From Rhizobium sp. LCM 4573 (GTDB lineage: Bacteria; Pseudomonadota; Alphaproteobacteria; Rhizobiales; Rhizobiaceae): a stretch of DNA of 9,034 nucleotides. Shown piece by piece: positions 1 through 8,937 of the stretch. Both the position numbers and the translations under genes were made by a program. A model generated the notes under the pieces. That model was not told the origin of the DNA, searched no databases, and saw only the letters and a program-made list of their open reading frames with translations. Positions within the stretch are counted from its first letter, which is position 1. Each line of letters starts with the position of its first letter. Where the stretch lies: the NCBI RefSeq assembly GCF_001854865.1, contig NZ_MDDW01000029.1:16739-25772 (forward strand), written 5' to 3'.

Positions 1-30
1 GCGATAGAATTAAAAGAAACAGGACTTCGA

Positions 31-1686
31 ATGGCTATTCTCGCCGAAAACAATGCGGCTCCCGACAAGGATTGGTGGCGCGGCGCCGTCATCTATCAGA
101 TTTATCCCCGCTCCTTTCAGGACAGCAACGGCGACGGCATCGGTGATCTCAAGGGCATCACCGCGCGCCTCTCGCATGTGGCCGCGCTCGGCGCCGACGC
201 GATCTGGATTTCGCCGTTCTTTCCCTCGCCGATGAAGGATTTCGGCTACGACGTTTCCGATTACTGCGGCGTCGATCCGATGTCCGGGACACTGTCGGAT
301 TTCGATGGCCTGATCGCCGAAGCGCACCGGCTCGGCCTAAAGGTGATGATCGACCTCGTGATATCCCACAGCTCCGACCAGCATCCCTGGTTCATCGAAA
401 GCCGGTCGAGCCGCTTCAATCCCAAGGCCGATTGGTACGTCTGGGCCGATGCCAAGCCGGACGGCACGCCGCCCAACAACTGGTTGTCGATCTTCGGCGG
501 GTCCGCCTGGCATTGGGACCCGACGCGCATGCAATATTACATGCACAATTTCCTGATGTCGCAGCCGGACCTCAACCTCCATAATCCCGAGGTGCAGGAC
601 GCGCTGCTCGACATGACGCGTTTCTGGCTGCGGCGCGGCGTCGATGGCTTCCGGCTGGATACGATCAACTTCTACTTCCACGACAAGGAATTGCGGGATA
701 ACCCCTCGCTCGAACCTTCGCGCCGGAATGCCGCAACGGCCCCTGCCGTCAATCCCTATAACTTCCAGGAGCACATCTACGACAAGAACCGGCCGGAAAA
801 TCTGGAGTTTCTGAAGCGCTTCCGCGCCGTTCTGGAGGAGTTTCCTGCGATCGCCGCCGTGGGCGAGGTGGGTGACAGTCAGCGTGGGCTCGAGATCGTC
901 GGCGAGTACACCTCCGGCAACGACAAGATGCAGATGTGCTATGCTTTCGAATTCCTGGCGCCCGATCCGCTCACCCCGGAACGTGTCGCGACCGTCCAGA
1001 ACGCTTTTTCCGGCGCCGCCCCCGATGGCTGGGCCTGCTGGGCCTTTTCCAACCATGACGTGGTGCGCCATGTGAGCCGCTGGGGAGCTGAGGTTCTCGA
1101 CCGTGACGCCTATGCCAGGATGCTCTCGGCCATTCTTCTGACCCAGCGGGGTTCCGTCTGCATCTATCAGGGGGAGGAACTGGGGCTGACCGAAGCCGAC
1201 ATCGCCTATGCGGACCTGCAGGATCCCTACGGCATTCAGTTCTGGCCGGAGTTCAAGGGACGCGACGGATGCCGCACGCCGATGGTGTGGGATGCCCAGG
1301 CGCTTCAAGCGGGCTTTTCGACTGCCGAACGCACCTGGCTACCCATTCCGGTAGAGCACCAGATGCGCGCGGTCAGCTCGCAATACGGCGATCCGGCCTC
1401 GGTGCTGGAGCAATATCGCCGTTTCCTGGCATTCCGCAAACTGCATCCGGCCTTCGCCAAGGGTGATATTCTCTTCCTGCCTCAGGATGGTTCGTTGCTT
1501 GCCTATAAGCGGCAGCATGGCAATGAGGTGCTGCTGTGCATGTTCAACGTCAGCGCGGCGCCAATCGCGGCTGAACTGCCGATCGGCGAATGGGAGGTGC
1601 TGACTGGCCACGGTTTCGAAAGCGGCTGGGAAGGCAATCGGGTGGAACTACCCGCCTGGGGGGCGTTCTTCGCCCGCCATGCATAG
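31..1686 (+). CDS. aglA: Alpha-glucosidase, glycoside hydrolase family 13
   Basis: Hydrolyses terminal alpha-glucosidic bonds of sugars such as sucrose, maltose or trehalose to release glucose. No signal peptide is seen, so it should act in the cytoplasm after ABC uptake. The 551-residue length is normal for the family. The (beta/alpha)8 domain starts at WWRGAVIYQIYPRSF (about residues 15-29). GH13 signature regions are present: DLVISHSS (108-115), GVDGFRLDT with nucleophile D210, AVGEVGD with acid/base E279, and FSNHD with D343. A beta-sandwich domain fills roughly the last 80 residues. The SH in region I (where many GH13 enzymes have NH) and the NFYFHD that follows the nucleophile fit the proteobacterial GH13_23 type, from memory. 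The ATG has AGGA six bases upstream (21-24). Its stop is 18 bases before aglK, so the two are co-transcribed. The substrate range cannot be read from sequence. Bases 1-30 are the spacer or tail of an upstream gene, probably aglG, but too short to identify. Confidence 0.93.
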   Translation: MAILAENNAAPDKDWWRGAVIYQIYPRSFQDSNGDGIGDLKGITARLSHVAALGADAIWISPFFPSPMKDFGYDVSDYCGVDPMSGTLSDFDGLIAEAHRLGLKVMIDLVISHSSDQHPWFIESRSSRFNPKADWYVWADAKPDGTPPNNWLSIFGGSAWHWDPTRMQYYMHNFLMSQPDLNLHNPEVQDALLDMTRFWLRRGVDGFRLDTINFYFHDKELRDNPSLEPSRRNAATAPAVNPYNFQEHIYDKNRPENLEFLKRFRAVLEEFPAIAAVGEVGDSQRGLEIVGEYTSGNDKMQMCYAFEFLAPDPLTPERVATVQNAFSGAAPDGWACWAFSNHDVVRHVSRWGAEVLDRDAYARMLSAILLTQRGSVCIYQGEELGLTEADIAYADLQDPYGIQFWPEFKGRDGCRTPMVWDAQALQAGFSTAERTWLPIPVEHQMRAVSSQYGDPASVLEQYRRFLAFRKLHPAFAKGDILFLPQDGSLLAYKRQHGNEVLLCMFNVSAAPIAAELPIGEWEVLTGHGFESGWEGNRVELPAWGAFFARHA

Positions 1687-1704
1687 AGAAGAAGAGGGGG
1701 CAAC

Positions 1705-2793
1705 ATGGCCGGCGTCGTTCTGAAGGATATCCGGAAGGCATATGGTTCGGTGGAGGTGATCCACGGGATCGATCTGGAAATACGGCAGGGAGAGTTCGTC
1801 GTCTTCGTCGGCCCTTCGGGCTGCGGAAAATCGACGCTGCTCAGGATGATCGCCGGCCTGGAGAGCATCACCGGCGGCGAGATGCGGATCGCCGAACAGG
1901 TCGTCAACGATGTGCCGCCCTCCAAACGCGGTATCGCCATGGTCTTCCAATCCTATGCGCTCTATCCGCACATGACGGTCTACGACAACATGGCCTTCGG
2001 CATGCGGATCGCGCGTGAAAGCCGTGACGAGATCGATCGGCGGGTCCGCGCGGCCGCGGAGATCCTGCAGCTCGCGCCCTATCTCGATCGCTTGCCGAAG
2101 GCGCTTTCCGGCGGCCAGCGGCAGCGTGTGGCGATCGGCCGGGCGATCTGCCGCGATCCGAAGGTCTTTCTGTTCGATGAGCCGCTTTCCAATCTCGATG
2201 CGGCGCTGCGCGTCGCTACCCGCATCGAGATCGCCAAGCTCAACGAATCCATGCCGGATACGACGATGATCTACGTCACGCACGACCAGGTGGAGGCGAT
2301 GACGCTGGCAGACCGGATCGTCGTGCTTTCCGCCGGCCGCATCGAACAGGTCGGCGCGCCGCTGGAACTCTACGAGCGGCCGGATAATCTCTTCGTTGCG
2401 CGTTTCATCGGCTCGCCCGCCATGAACGTCATTCCGGCGACGGTGACGGAGACGGGCGAGGCGACGGAGGTGGAGCTCAAGGGCGGCAAGTCGGTGCGCG
2501 TGCCGGTGCCATCGGCTGCCTCGGAAAAGGGCAAGAGGGCAAGCTTCGGTGTGCGCCCTGAGGACCTGACGATCGCAGCCGGCGAGGATTACCTCTTCGC
2601 GGGCCAGATCTCGATCGTCGAGGCGCTGGGCGAGGTGACGTTGCTCTATGTGGAAGGTCTCACGGGCGAGGAACCGATTATCGCGAAGATCCCCGGTATT
2701 CTCGACGTGAAGAAGGGAGAGACCATGCGCTTCTCGGCCGATCCGAAGAAACTGCATCTCTTCGATACAGCCGGCCGGAGCTATCGCCATTAA
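1705..2793 (+). CDS. aglK: Alpha-glucoside ABC transporter ATP-binding protein (MalK/UgpC type)
   Basis: ATPase subunit of a carbohydrate ABC importer (CUT1 class). It would form a cytoplasmic dimer on the AglF/AglG permeases. The nucleotide-binding domain covers about residues 1-235, with Walker A GPSGCGKST (36-44), Q-loop Q82, signature LSGGQRQR (134-141), Walker B VFLFDEP (154-160), D-loop SNLD (162-165) and H-loop H193. The remainder, about 240-355, is the TOBE-type regulatory domain usual for MalK/UgpC proteins. The 362-residue length is typical. The ATG is preceded by a purine-rich GAAGAGGGGG ribosome site, and the gene follows aglA by 18 bases, which fits a shared operon and supports alpha-glucosides as the substrate. 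By domain alone it could be any CUT1 ATPase, so the agl assignment rests on the neighbour and on recalled rhizobial gene order. Confidence 0.92.
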   Translation: MAGVVLKDIRKAYGSVEVIHGIDLEIRQGEFVVFVGPSGCGKSTLLRMIAGLESITGGEMRIAEQVVNDVPPSKRGIAMVFQSYALYPHMTVYDNMAFGMRIARESRDEIDRRVRAAAEILQLAPYLDRLPKALSGGQRQRVAIGRAICRDPKVFLFDEPLSNLDAALRVATRIEIAKLNESMPDTTMIYVTHDQVEAMTLADRIVVLSAGRIEQVGAPLELYERPDNLFVARFIGSPAMNVIPATVTETGEATEVELKGGKSVRVPVPSAASEKGKRASFGVRPEDLTIAAGEDYLFAGQISIVEALGEVTLLYVEGLTGEEPIIAKIPGILDVKKGETMRFSADPKKLHLFDTAGRSYRH

Positions 2794-2796
2794 TTG

Positions 2797-2828
2797 CGAA
2801 GTTCTTTCGAACGCTCTGTTAAACTTCG
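2797..2828. repeat. Inverted repeat just after aglK, possible weak terminator
   Basis: CGAAGTT (2797-2803) and AACTTCG (2822-2828) are perfect 7-base inverted arms separated by 18 bases, starting three bases after the aglK stop codon. Downstream comes TCGGCTAGTCTTTTCC, which has only a short T stretch. It could end or protect the 3' end of the agl transcript, but the loop is large and the stem AT-rich, so termination would be inefficient. No other structure resembling a terminator is seen before the next + strand gene, so some read-through is possible. Confidence 0.3.
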
Positions 2829-2898
2829 TCGGCTAGTCTTTTCCTGCGTAAGGCGATGAAGCCGAATACATCAGGGAATGACCCCGCGCGGAAATAAC

Positions 2899-2934
2899 CC
2901 GTTGCGGATCGACGTAAACACGTCCGCCCAACGG
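2899..2934. repeat. Imperfect stem-loop in the leader of the PilZ-like gene
   Basis: Outer arms CCGTTG (2899-2904) and CAACGG (2929-2934) enclose inner arms GACGT (2911-2915) and ACGTC (2920-2924) around an AAAC loop. CGG and CCG in between can also pair, with small bulges. As RNA this would make one interrupted hairpin of about 36 bases ending directly before a GGAAGGGAG purine-rich stretch. It may be a transcript structure affecting translation of the downstream gene, or a DNA operator. The symmetry is visible; the function is unknown. Confidence 0.4.
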
Positions 2935-3002
2935 AAGGGAGACAGGTCGTGGGTGCGGCAGCAAGCAATAGAAATCATTTTCTGAATAAGGAAGAGTCTT
3001 TC

Positions 3003-3359
3003 ATGTACGACCGGGAGAGCCGGTTCAAAATGGAAGACACCATGAACGCGGCGCGCATCGAATATACCGAAAAGGGTGTGCTGAACATGGCGCAGCGCCG
3101 CTGCGACGTGCTGCGCATCTCCCGCAGCGGTGCGGTTCTCGGCCTCCTGACGCAGTATAAGCTGCCGGAACAGTTTTACCTCGATATTCCGGATGCCCGC
3201 ATCTCCAAGATCGGGTGCCTGCTGATGCGTGCCAACATGAACAATACGATCGATGTGCGTTTCCTGAGCCTTCTCAGCCAGAAGGACCTGGACCGCATCT
3301 TCGTGTTCAGCACGCATCCCAGCCATCGCGACCGGACGCTCGACATCCGCGCATGGTGA
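3003..3359 (+). CDS. Small degenerate PilZ-domain-like protein
   Basis: Encodes 118 residues, cytoplasmic, with no signal peptide or membrane segment. Residues about 20-90 resemble the beta-barrel PilZ pattern of short alphaproteobacterial proteins: an early KG turn, CDVLRISRSGAVL (34-46, in place of the C-V-x-D-x-S-x-x-G-A-x-L pattern), LPEQFYLDIP (54-63), a later cysteine in KIGCLL (69-74) and VRFL (85-88). The RxxxR motif is not seen and the Asp/Asn of DxSxxG is Arg38, so binding of cyclic di-GMP looks doubtful. The ATG at 3003 is chosen because AAGGAAGAG (2988-2996) lies six bases upstream and the domain begins after it. A GTG at 2949, also with a purine-rich site, would add 18 low-complexity-like residues. 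It is transcribed with agl orientation but about 200 bases away, so probably from its own promoter. The exact role is unknown, and the PilZ call is by pattern only. Confidence 0.6.
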   Translation: MYDRESRFKMEDTMNAARIEYTEKGVLNMAQRRCDVLRISRSGAVLGLLTQYKLPEQFYLDIPDARISKIGCLLMRANMNNTIDVRFLSLLSQKDLDRIFVFSTHPSHRDRTLDIRAW

Positions 3360-3378
3360 GCGGGGCCTGAAAACGAAA

Positions 3379-3408
3379 GGGCGGCCCCAAGGCCGCCCAT
3401 TTTGTTTT
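3379..3408. terminator. Bidirectional-looking Rho-independent terminator
   Basis: GGGCGGCC (3379-3386), a CCAA loop and GGCCGCCC (3391-3398) form a perfect 8-base GC stem followed by ATTTTGTTTT on the + strand. On the minus strand the same stem is followed by CTTTCGTTTTC, also T-rich. It sits 19 bases after the PilZ-like gene and 26 bases beyond the end of the convergent edd gene, so it can end both transcripts. Confidence 0.88.
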
Positions 3409-3424
3409 GTGTTCTGCGATAAGT

Positions 3425-5242
<1,818 letters not shown>

Positions 5243-5261
5243 AATCTAGTCCTCTTCGTCC

Positions 5262-5353
5262 ATCCCGGCTTGGGAGGGGCAGGAAGCCGGCCGGGATCGG
5301 GGTTCTCTCAAAATTTCCGGCGGATGGCCGGCATGGGGCGCCTCAAGGCGCCC
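5262..5353. repeat. Cluster of inverted repeats in the pgl-edd spacer
   Basis: Three hairpin-forming repeats fill most of the spacer. GGGCGCC/GGCGCCC (5336-5342 and 5347-5353) has a TCAA loop that contains the last base triplet of pgl, its stop codon. CCGGC/GCCGG (5317-5321 and 5327-5331) is followed on the transcribed strand by AAATTTTGAG. ATCCCGGC/GCCGGGAT (5262-5269 and 5290-5297) has a 20-base loop and an alternative pairing CCGGCTT/AAGCCGG. The last ends six bases before the edd ribosome site. No long T-run follows any of them, so a full terminator is unlikely. Roles in mRNA processing, stability or attenuation are guesses. Confidence 0.4.
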
Positions 5354-6041
5354 AATAGATATCGACCGGCGAATTTGCGCGGTTAAGTACGGCGCGGATC
5401 GGCATCTCCATCTCGTCGGAGCCGGATTTCGCCTTCTCCAACACCTCTTTCTTCCCTTCGCCCTCGATATGCAGAACCAGGAAGCGCGCATCCGAAAGGC
5501 TGGCGAAGGAGAACGTCAGGCGTTCCTCGCCGGCGCCTTCCGCCTCCATGGTCAGCACACCGCGCGGGCCGGAAAGATCGAGCGCTCTCTTCAGGTTGTC
5601 GCCATGCGGGAAGAACGAGGCCGTATGGCCGTCCGTTCCCATGCCGAGGATCGCAACGTCGAAGGGATTGCCGATGCCGGCAGCCTTTTCCGTGGCGACA
5701 GCCGCCGCTTCTCCGATCGAGGCGCGGTCATAGTAGAGCGGGACGAATTGGGCGGCCGCCGCCTTGCTCTTCAACAGGTGCGTGGCGACGAGCAGATGGT
5801 TCGAGCGCGGATTGTCGGCCGGCACGAAGCGCTCGTCCACCAGCGTGACCACGACCTTGGACCAGTCGAGATCGCGGGCCGAAAGCGCCTCGAAGAATTT
5901 CTTCGGCGTCGAGCCGCCGGAGACGGCGATCGATGCGCCGCCCCGCTCTGCGATGGCCGCGGCGAGCCGCGAGGAGACCGCATCCGCCAGAGCTTCCGCC
6001 AGCGTTGCGGCGTCGGAAAAGGCATGCAGCTTTGCCGTCAT
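5343..6041 (-). CDS. pgl: 6-phosphogluconolactonase
   Basis: Hydrolyses 6-phosphogluconolactone, the product of Zwf, to 6-phosphogluconate, the substrate of Edd. A soluble cytoplasmic enzyme of the NagB/Pgl (DevB) fold, 232 residues, normal for the family. Motifs seen are AVSGGSTPKKFFEAL (39-53, phosphate-binding loop), VTLVDERFVP (65-74), SNHLL (80-84) and ILGMGTDGHTASFFP (131-145), the last carrying the catalytic-type His139. The ATG at 6041 is chosen because the N-terminus TAKLHAFSDAATLAEAL matches where Pgl proteins usually begin and GAAGGG lies nine bases upstream. In-frame ATGs at 6074 and 6107 would overlap zwf and add a non-homologous tail. It starts 22 bases after the zwf stop, so it is co-transcribed with zwf. 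Confidence 0.94.
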   Translation of the reverse strand: MTAKLHAFSDAATLAEALADAVSSRLAAAIAERGGASIAVSGGSTPKKFFEALSARDLDWSKVVVTLVDERFVPADNPRSNHLLVATHLLKSKAAAAQFVPLYYDRASIGEAAAVATEKAAGIGNPFDVAILGMGTDGHTASFFPHGDNLKRALDLSGPRGVLTMEAEGAGEERLTFSFASLSDARFLVLHIEGEGKKEVLEKAKSGSDEMEMPIRAVLNRANSPVDIYWAP

Positions 6042-6063
6042 CGCTTTTCGCCCTTCATGCCCA

Positions 6064-7536
6064 TTAGCCTTCATGCCAAGTGCGGCCGTCGCGCTCGATG
6101 AGCGCAATGGCCTGGCTCGGACCCCAGGTGCCGGCGGTATAGCCCTGCGCCAGCTGACCGGTCACTTCCCAGCCCTTGAGGATCGGGTCCACCCAGCGCC
6201 ATGCGGCTTCCACTTCGTCGCGGCGCATGAAAAGCGTCTGGTTGGAGCGGATCGTATCCATCAGCAGCCGCTCATAGGCATCCGGGTTGCGAACCGAGAA
6301 GGACTCGGCAAAGCTCATGTCGAGCGAAACTTCGCGCAGACGCATGCCGCCGGGGCCTGGGTCCTTGATCATCAGGGACTGCTTCACGCCTTCATCCGGC
6401 TGGAGGCGGATGATGAGCTGGTTGGCGGCGATGCGGCCGGCGGCCGTATCGAATATATTGTGCGGGATCGGCTTGAAGGTGATGACGATCTCGGAGACGC
6501 GGGTGGCAAGCCGCTTGCCGGTGCGGATGTAGAAGGGCACGCCCGCCCAGCGCCAGTTTCCGATCTCGGCCTTGATGGCGACGAAGGTCTCGGTATTGGA
6601 GACGCCGCCCTCAAGCTCTTCGAGATAGCCCTTGACGGGGCCTCCGGCCGATGCGCCGGCGCGATACTGGCCGCGAACCGTAACCTGCTCGACATTGGCT
6701 TCGGTGATGGGCTTCAACGCGTGCAGCACCTTCAGCTTCTCGTCGCGGACGGATTCGGAATCCATCGATGCCGGCACTTCCATGGCGACGAGGCAGAGAA
6801 GCTGAAGGATATGGTTCTGCACCATGTCGCGCAGCGCCCCGGCGGTGTCATAGTAACCCGCGCGGCCTTCCAGGCCGACGGCTTCGGCGACCGTGATCTG
6901 CACGTGATCGATATGATTTGCGTTCCACAGCGGCTCGTAGAGCGCATTGGCGAAACGCAGCGCCATCAGGTTCTGCACCGTCTCCTTGCCGAGGTAGTGG
7001 TCGATGCGGAAGATCTGCTCTTCACGGAAGACGTTGCCGATCGTGTCGTTGAGCGCCAGCGCCGAAGCGAGATCGCGGCCGATGGGCTTCTCCACGACGA
7101 TCCGCGTGGACTTGGTGATCAACTTGTGATCGCGGATCTTTTCCGAGATCGGACCGAAAATGCCGGGAGCGACGGCCAGATAGAAGGCGCGGATACGATC
7201 CTTGCCCTCCTCGAGCAGCTTCTTCAACTGGTCCCAGCCCTGGTCGGTCTTGGCGTCCACGGGCACGTAGAAAATCCGCTGGCAGAACTTCTTGACTTCC
7301 GCCTCGTCGTATTCGCCCTTCTTCAGGTGCTCCTTCAGCGCATCTTCCGCGAACTTTCGGTATTCGTCGTCGGAAAGCGTGCTGCGCGAGGCGCCGATGA
7401 TGCGGGTCGGCTCGCTGAACTGGCCTTCGATCTGGCGGTGATAGAGAGCGGGCAGGAGCTTGCGCTCGGCAAGGTCGCCCGTGCCGCCGAACACGACACA
7501 ATCAAAGGGTTCAACGGGAATGATCTGGCTGCTCAT
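6064..7536 (-). CDS. zwf: Glucose-6-phosphate 1-dehydrogenase
   Basis: Oxidises glucose-6-phosphate to 6-phosphogluconolactone with NAD(P)+, the entry step to the Entner-Doudoroff and oxidative pentose phosphate routes. The 490-residue length is standard. The N-terminal Rossmann domain has VVFGGTGDLAERKLLPALY (14-32, dinucleotide-binding). EKPIGRDL (149-156) and the active-site signature RIDHYLGKETVQN (177-189), with catalytic-type His180 and substrate Lys184, follow. The C-terminal domain includes FYIRTGKRL and ends in TWGPSQA and a short polar tail. The ATG at 7536 fits the known rhizobial N-terminus but its ribosome site is weak (only GAAGACGAAAGA-like purines). It is the first gene of the zwf-pgl-edd run. 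The 107-base spacer upstream, after the puuB-like gene, is the likely promoter region and holds an AT-rich inverted repeat. Confidence 0.97.
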   Translation of the reverse strand: MSSQIIPVEPFDCVVFGGTGDLAERKLLPALYHRQIEGQFSEPTRIIGASRSTLSDDEYRKFAEDALKEHLKKGEYDEAEVKKFCQRIFYVPVDAKTDQGWDQLKKLLEEGKDRIRAFYLAVAPGIFGPISEKIRDHKLITKSTRIVVEKPIGRDLASALALNDTIGNVFREEQIFRIDHYLGKETVQNLMALRFANALYEPLWNANHIDHVQITVAEAVGLEGRAGYYDTAGALRDMVQNHILQLLCLVAMEVPASMDSESVRDEKLKVLHALKPITEANVEQVTVRGQYRAGASAGGPVKGYLEELEGGVSNTETFVAIKAEIGNWRWAGVPFYIRTGKRLATRVSEIVITFKPIPHNIFDTAAGRIAANQLIIRLQPDEGVKQSLMIKDPGPGGMRLREVSLDMSFAESFSVRNPDAYERLLMDTIRSNQTLFMRRDEVEAAWRWVDPILKGWEVTGQLAQGYTAGTWGPSQAIALIERDGRTWHEG

Positions 7537-7572
7537 ACGCTGGTCTTTCGTCTTCGTATGGTTGGAGGCTTG

Positions 7573-7592
7573 TTTAATCTAATCGATTTAAA
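7573..7592. promoter_or_regulatory. Candidate operator/promoter element upstream of zwf
   Basis: The 20-base AT-rich stretch TTTAATCTAATCGATTTAAA has perfect outer arms TTTAA and TTAAA and contains an 8-base palindrome AATCGATT (7581-7588). It lies 37-56 bases upstream of the zwf start in otherwise GC-rich DNA, a suitable place for a repressor such as an RpiR/HexR- or LacI-type sugar regulator. No clear -35/-10 pair was found. The regulator is not identified, and the site does not match the gamma-proteobacterial HexR consensus as I remember it. Confidence 0.35.
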
Positions 7593-7643
7593 AAGGCCAG
7601 CCCGATTTAGGGTCTGACGGATAACTTGTTGGCGCGCGCCTTG

Positions 7644-8933
7644 TCACAGCCTGTCGCGCAGGGCAAACCACGTCAAGGCGAGGAAAAGCAACGGAGTGCG
7701 CAGGTGCCGCCCGCCGGGGAAGGCGGGAACGTCAAGCGCCTCGAGGAGATCGAGGTCCGTCGCCTTGCCGCCGACCATATCAGCATAAAGTTTGCCACAA
7801 TAGTTTGACAGGATCACGCCATGCCCGGAATAGCCGCCGATCGAGGTGACGCCCGGCATGACCTCCCGCACGAAAGGCTGGCGCGGCATGGTAATGCCCA
7901 CATTGCCGCCCCAGGCATGGGTGACTTCGACGTCTTTCAGTGCCGGATAGGTTTCGACGATCTGGCGGCGGATGGCGTCGGCGGTGTCCTGCGGATTGCG
8001 TGACGAGTAGACCTCGCGGCCGCCGAAGAGGAGGCGGTTGTCGCGCGACTTGCGGAAATAGCGCACCACGAAGCGCGAATCGGCAACGGCCTCTCCACCG
8101 GGAAGCACGTCCGGAAAATCGTCGAGCGGCGCCGTCGCTGCGATGAAAGAGCCGATCGGCATCACATGCGCGGCCGTCACCGGCTCCAGATTGCCGATAT
8201 AGGCATTGGTCGCGATCAGCGCCCGGTCCGCCGTGAGCGTGCCGTTCGGCGTATCGATCATGACCTTGCCCGAAGCGCGCCTGATCGCGGTCGCCTGCGT
8301 CATCTCGTGGAGCTGCGCGCCGGCTTCATTCGCCACGCGGGCGAGGCCGACCAGGAGCTTCAGCGGATGGATATGGCCGGTGCCGGTGTCACGCACGCCG
8401 CAATAATAGCTTTTGCTGCCGACGCGTTCGGCCGTCTCGCGTGCGTCCATGAAGGAAAGATGCGGATAGCCGTAACGCTCCGCGGCGATCTCGGCGTTCG
8501 CCTGATATTCCTTCTCGTAGCCGGGCTTGTGAGCGACGTTCATCTGCCCCGGCATATAGTCGATATCGATGCCGTGGGCCGTCGCGAAGTCGAGGAGATG
8601 ACGTTTGGCGTCCTCGGCCATGTCGAACAGAGCCTTGGAACGTTCGTAGCCGATCTTCTGCTCCAGTTCCTCCGGCCAGGCGCGCTGACCGGTGCCCATC
8701 TGACCGCCATTGCGGCCCGAAGCGCCGTCGCCGAGCCGGCAGGCCTCGATCAAGGCCACCGAAACTCCGCTCTTGGCGAGATTATAGGCCGCCTGCAGGC
8801 CGGTGAAGCCGCCGCCGACAATCGCCACATCGACGGTGCCGGAACCGTCGAGCGCGGGATAGGCGGGGCGTTCACCAATCGTGGCCTGATACCAGGAAAT
8901 GCCGGGCGCTATGGGGCTCTGCCATGAATTCAC
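7644..8933 (-). CDS. puuB: FAD-dependent amine oxidoreductase, PuuB/OrdL type (gamma-glutamylputrescine oxidase-like)
   Basis: A DAO-superfamily flavoenzyme of 429 residues, close to the length of PuuB. In that role it would oxidise gamma-glutamyl-putrescine to the aldehyde, releasing ammonia and hydrogen peroxide. Residues 34-63 form the FAD-binding Rossmann start VDVAIVGGGFTGLQAAYNLA with GGGFTG (40-45) and Glu63. GDGASGRNGGQ (68-78) is the usual second flavin contact, and GGYSGHGVILSNYCGKLYAD near the C-terminus is the conserved closing flavin motif. The tail RTPLLFLALTWFALRDRL is typical of this group. The start is GTG at 8933, because an in-frame TAA lies two codons upstream and the next ATG would remove the FAD motif; its ribosome site is poor. 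It follows the glutamine-synthetase-like gene by 19 bases, which supports a polyamine role and possible translational coupling. Another substrate, such as a different gamma-glutamyl amine or an amino acid, remains possible. Confidence 0.82.
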   Translation of the reverse strand: MNSWQSPIAPGISWYQATIGERPAYPALDGSGTVDVAIVGGGFTGLQAAYNLAKSGVSVALIEACRLGDGASGRNGGQMGTGQRAWPEELEQKIGYERSKALFDMAEDAKRHLLDFATAHGIDIDYMPGQMNVAHKPGYEKEYQANAEIAAERYGYPHLSFMDARETAERVGSKSYYCGVRDTGTGHIHPLKLLVGLARVANEAGAQLHEMTQATAIRRASGKVMIDTPNGTLTADRALIATNAYIGNLEPVTAAHVMPIGSFIAATAPLDDFPDVLPGGEAVADSRFVVRYFRKSRDNRLLFGGREVYSSRNPQDTADAIRRQIVETYPALKDVEVTHAWGGNVGITMPRQPFVREVMPGVTSIGGYSGHGVILSNYCGKLYADMVGGKATDLDLLEALDVPAFPGGRHLRTPLLFLALTWFALRDRL

Positions 8934-8937
8934 GATG

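Noticed and set aside
1..30. Possible 3' end of an upstream gene (expected aglG), with TAG at 5-7 or TAA at 11-13
   Set aside because: Too short to show any coding evidence; only the ribosome site for aglA can be supported.
337..1308. 323-codon minus-strand frame inside aglA
   Set aside because: Lies wholly within the alpha-glucosidase gene and has no ribosome site or family motif of its own.
1648..2790. 380-codon open frame on the minus strand opposite aglK
   Set aside because: Shadow of aglK, which has every ABC ATPase motif; the antisense product is His/Arg/Asp-rich with no domain.
6042..6107. N-terminal extension of pgl to an ATG at 6107 or 6074
   Set aside because: Both starts overlap the zwf coding end and add residues unlike Pgl proteins; the ATG at 6041 has a better placed ribosome site.
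5764..7617. 617-codon open frame on the + strand opposite pgl and zwf
   Set aside because: Spans two well-identified minus-strand genes and the spacer beyond; no recognisable motif and low-complexity composition.
7631..7640. Perfect palindrome GGCGCGCGCC just downstream of the oxidoreductase stop
   Set aside because: With no loop it makes a poor hairpin, no T-run follows, and such GC runs are common by chance in this composition.
8166..8927. 253-codon + strand frame opposite the FAD oxidoreductase
   Set aside because: Shadow frame; the minus-strand protein has clear flavin-binding motifs at both ends.
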